Under the pieces are notes generated by a model. The model saw only the letters and a program-made list of their open reading frames with translations, did not search any database and had not been told where the DNA came from. The position numbers and the translations under genes are program-made. From Symsagittifera roscoffensis (taxonomy: Eukaryota; Xenacoelomorpha; Acoela; Convolutidae): a DNA stretch of 64,000 nucleotides. The stretch is taken from NCBI RefSeq assembly GCF_963678635.1, contig NC_087062.1, positions 24,138,177 through 24,202,176 on the forward strand, given 5' to 3'. Below, one piece after another: positions 63,601-64,000 of this stretch. How positions within the stretch are numbered: position 1 is the first letter of the stretch; each line of letters starts with the position of its first letter.

Positions 63601-64000
63601 GGTTTCGCGACTTCTGCCCATGATTATTTAAGAATCTGAGCTTTTATAGTTTGTTTGATTCAATGTATGTACTGATGCAATTGGTTCATGTTTGATCTAA
63701 ATGATGACACCTTTCCCTAATTGATTTGGTTTTGCGACTTCTGTCCGTGATTTTCCAGAAACAAGTTTTGTATTGTTTTTTTGATTGTTTGTTTGAACTG
63801 ACTCAAATTTGTTCACTTTTGATCTTAATGATGACACCGTTCCCCGAATGATTTGGTTTCGCGACTTCTATCTGTGATTTATGCGAAGTGAATGTCTATT
63901 GGTTTTAAGTCTGTAATGGTACTAATCTTTTCGTTTTAGTGCGGTTTTGAAATATTGCGATTTTGTTCAAACTAGAATCTTTTATCTTGGGAATGCTTTT
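60641..64000 (+). repeat. Irregular satellite segment to the window edge
   Basis: Mixed monomers with two diverged blocks (about 60,900-61,390 and 62,820-63,320) like those in the 1,406- and 2,111-bp units. At 61,480-61,960 two related blocks follow each other. The array is still continuing at base 64,000. Confidence 0.75.

Larger units (their letters stand above)
7511..64000 (+). repeat. Giant higher-order satellite array, runs off the right edge
   Basis: About 56.5 kb of T-rich tandem repeats, all in one orientation. The usual monomer is about 125-130 bp: AAATGATGACACCTTTCCCC, then a core such as GGTTTCGCGACTTCTGCCC, then ATGATTATTTCAGAATCTGA, a TTTATAGTTTGTTTGATTG segment, and GTATGTATGTACTGATCCAA leading into the next copy. 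Recurrent core types include TTTCGCGAC, TTTCGCGTC, TTTTGCGAC, ATAGCGACTTCGCT and a short TTTCTGCAAATGAT form. More diverged monomers (containing TTGATTTGGATAGCG or GATACATTTCCCCAGCTGA) alternate with these in fixed order, making higher-order units that are listed separately. Array ends are not seen on the right. There is no coding gene inside that I can support. Confidence 0.95.

Noticed and set aside
7511-64000. CRISPR array
   Set aside because: Repeats are long, adjacent and mutually related, with no unique spacers of constant length and no cas genes; the context is eukaryotic.
7511-64000. Type I piRNA (21U-RNA) cluster
   Set aside because: The AT-rich setting is suggestive, but I did not see the upstream motif CTGTTTCA in the monomers; near words such as TTGTTTCAG and GATTTCAG differ. 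A motif scan and small-RNA data would decide.
7511-64000. E2F-type binding site in each core
   Set aside because: TTTCGCGA matches TTTCGCG but not the final base of the usual TTTSSCGS consensus, and a fixed satellite word gives no independent evidence of binding.
7511-64000. Centromere
   Set aside because: Higher-order satellites are typical of centromeres in many animals, but nematodes are often holocentric, the species is unknown and no centromere-protein box was recognised. It remains possible, not supported.

Overview
The window looks like nuclear DNA of a small-intron animal, most likely a nematode. The evidence is a five-exon piece of the metazoan endosomal co-chaperone gene rme-8/DNAJC13, with introns of 65-95 nt and TTTCAG / TTTAG acceptors, plus a decayed LINE-type reverse transcriptase. 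Nothing bacterial is visible: no operons, no long intact ORFs, no rRNA or tRNA. The species cannot be named from the sequence alone.

Layout. (1) 1-2,810: a GC-richer, coding-like stretch of an unrecognised gene, broken by in-frame stops and frameshifts. It carries a 15-bp repeat encoding KYDDG, an acidic tail, and a 14-bp inverted repeat around a poly(A) signal just after its last stop. (2) 2,811-3,687: no gene seen. (3) 3,688-4,650: broken 3' half of a non-LTR reverse transcriptase (PQG and YADD motifs). (4) 4,656-5,870: AT-rich spacer with three small direct-repeat clusters. (5) 5,916-6,791: start of an rme-8-like gene, five phase-0 exons and 186 codons, ending at a good splice donor with no following exon visible. 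(6) 6,962-7,015: an 18-bp triplication. (7) From about 7,380 to the right edge: about 56.6 kb of one T-rich satellite.

The satellite is built from diverged monomers of roughly 125-150 bp, all in one orientation. Most carry a core related to GGTTTCGCGACTTCTGCCC, followed by a TTTCAG-type motif. Monomers are grouped into higher-order units of many sizes: about 611 bp, 850 bp (x2), 709 bp (x10.6), 912 bp (x3), 1,406 bp (x2), 1,868 bp, 2,111 bp (x2) and 381 bp (about x4). On top of this lie kilobase-scale duplications, such as a 4.1/3.5-kb pair, a 2.95-kb pair, and a segment repeated about 10.1 kb away across the 709-bp array. An unrelated island of about 165-bp repeats occurs twice, at 19.3-20.5 and 22.2-23.1 kb. 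A third site at 7.4 kb has the same entry module but almost no island.

The most interesting question is the relation of the array to rme-8. The array begins about 600 bp after the last visible exon, on the strand that would be its sense strand, and its monomers contain repeated nematode-like splice acceptors and, in one subtype, perfect GTAAGT donors. The array may lie in a giant intron, or it may have truncated a gene copy. I see no convincing protein gene inside the satellite; the short minus-strand reading frames there are by-products of the repeat.
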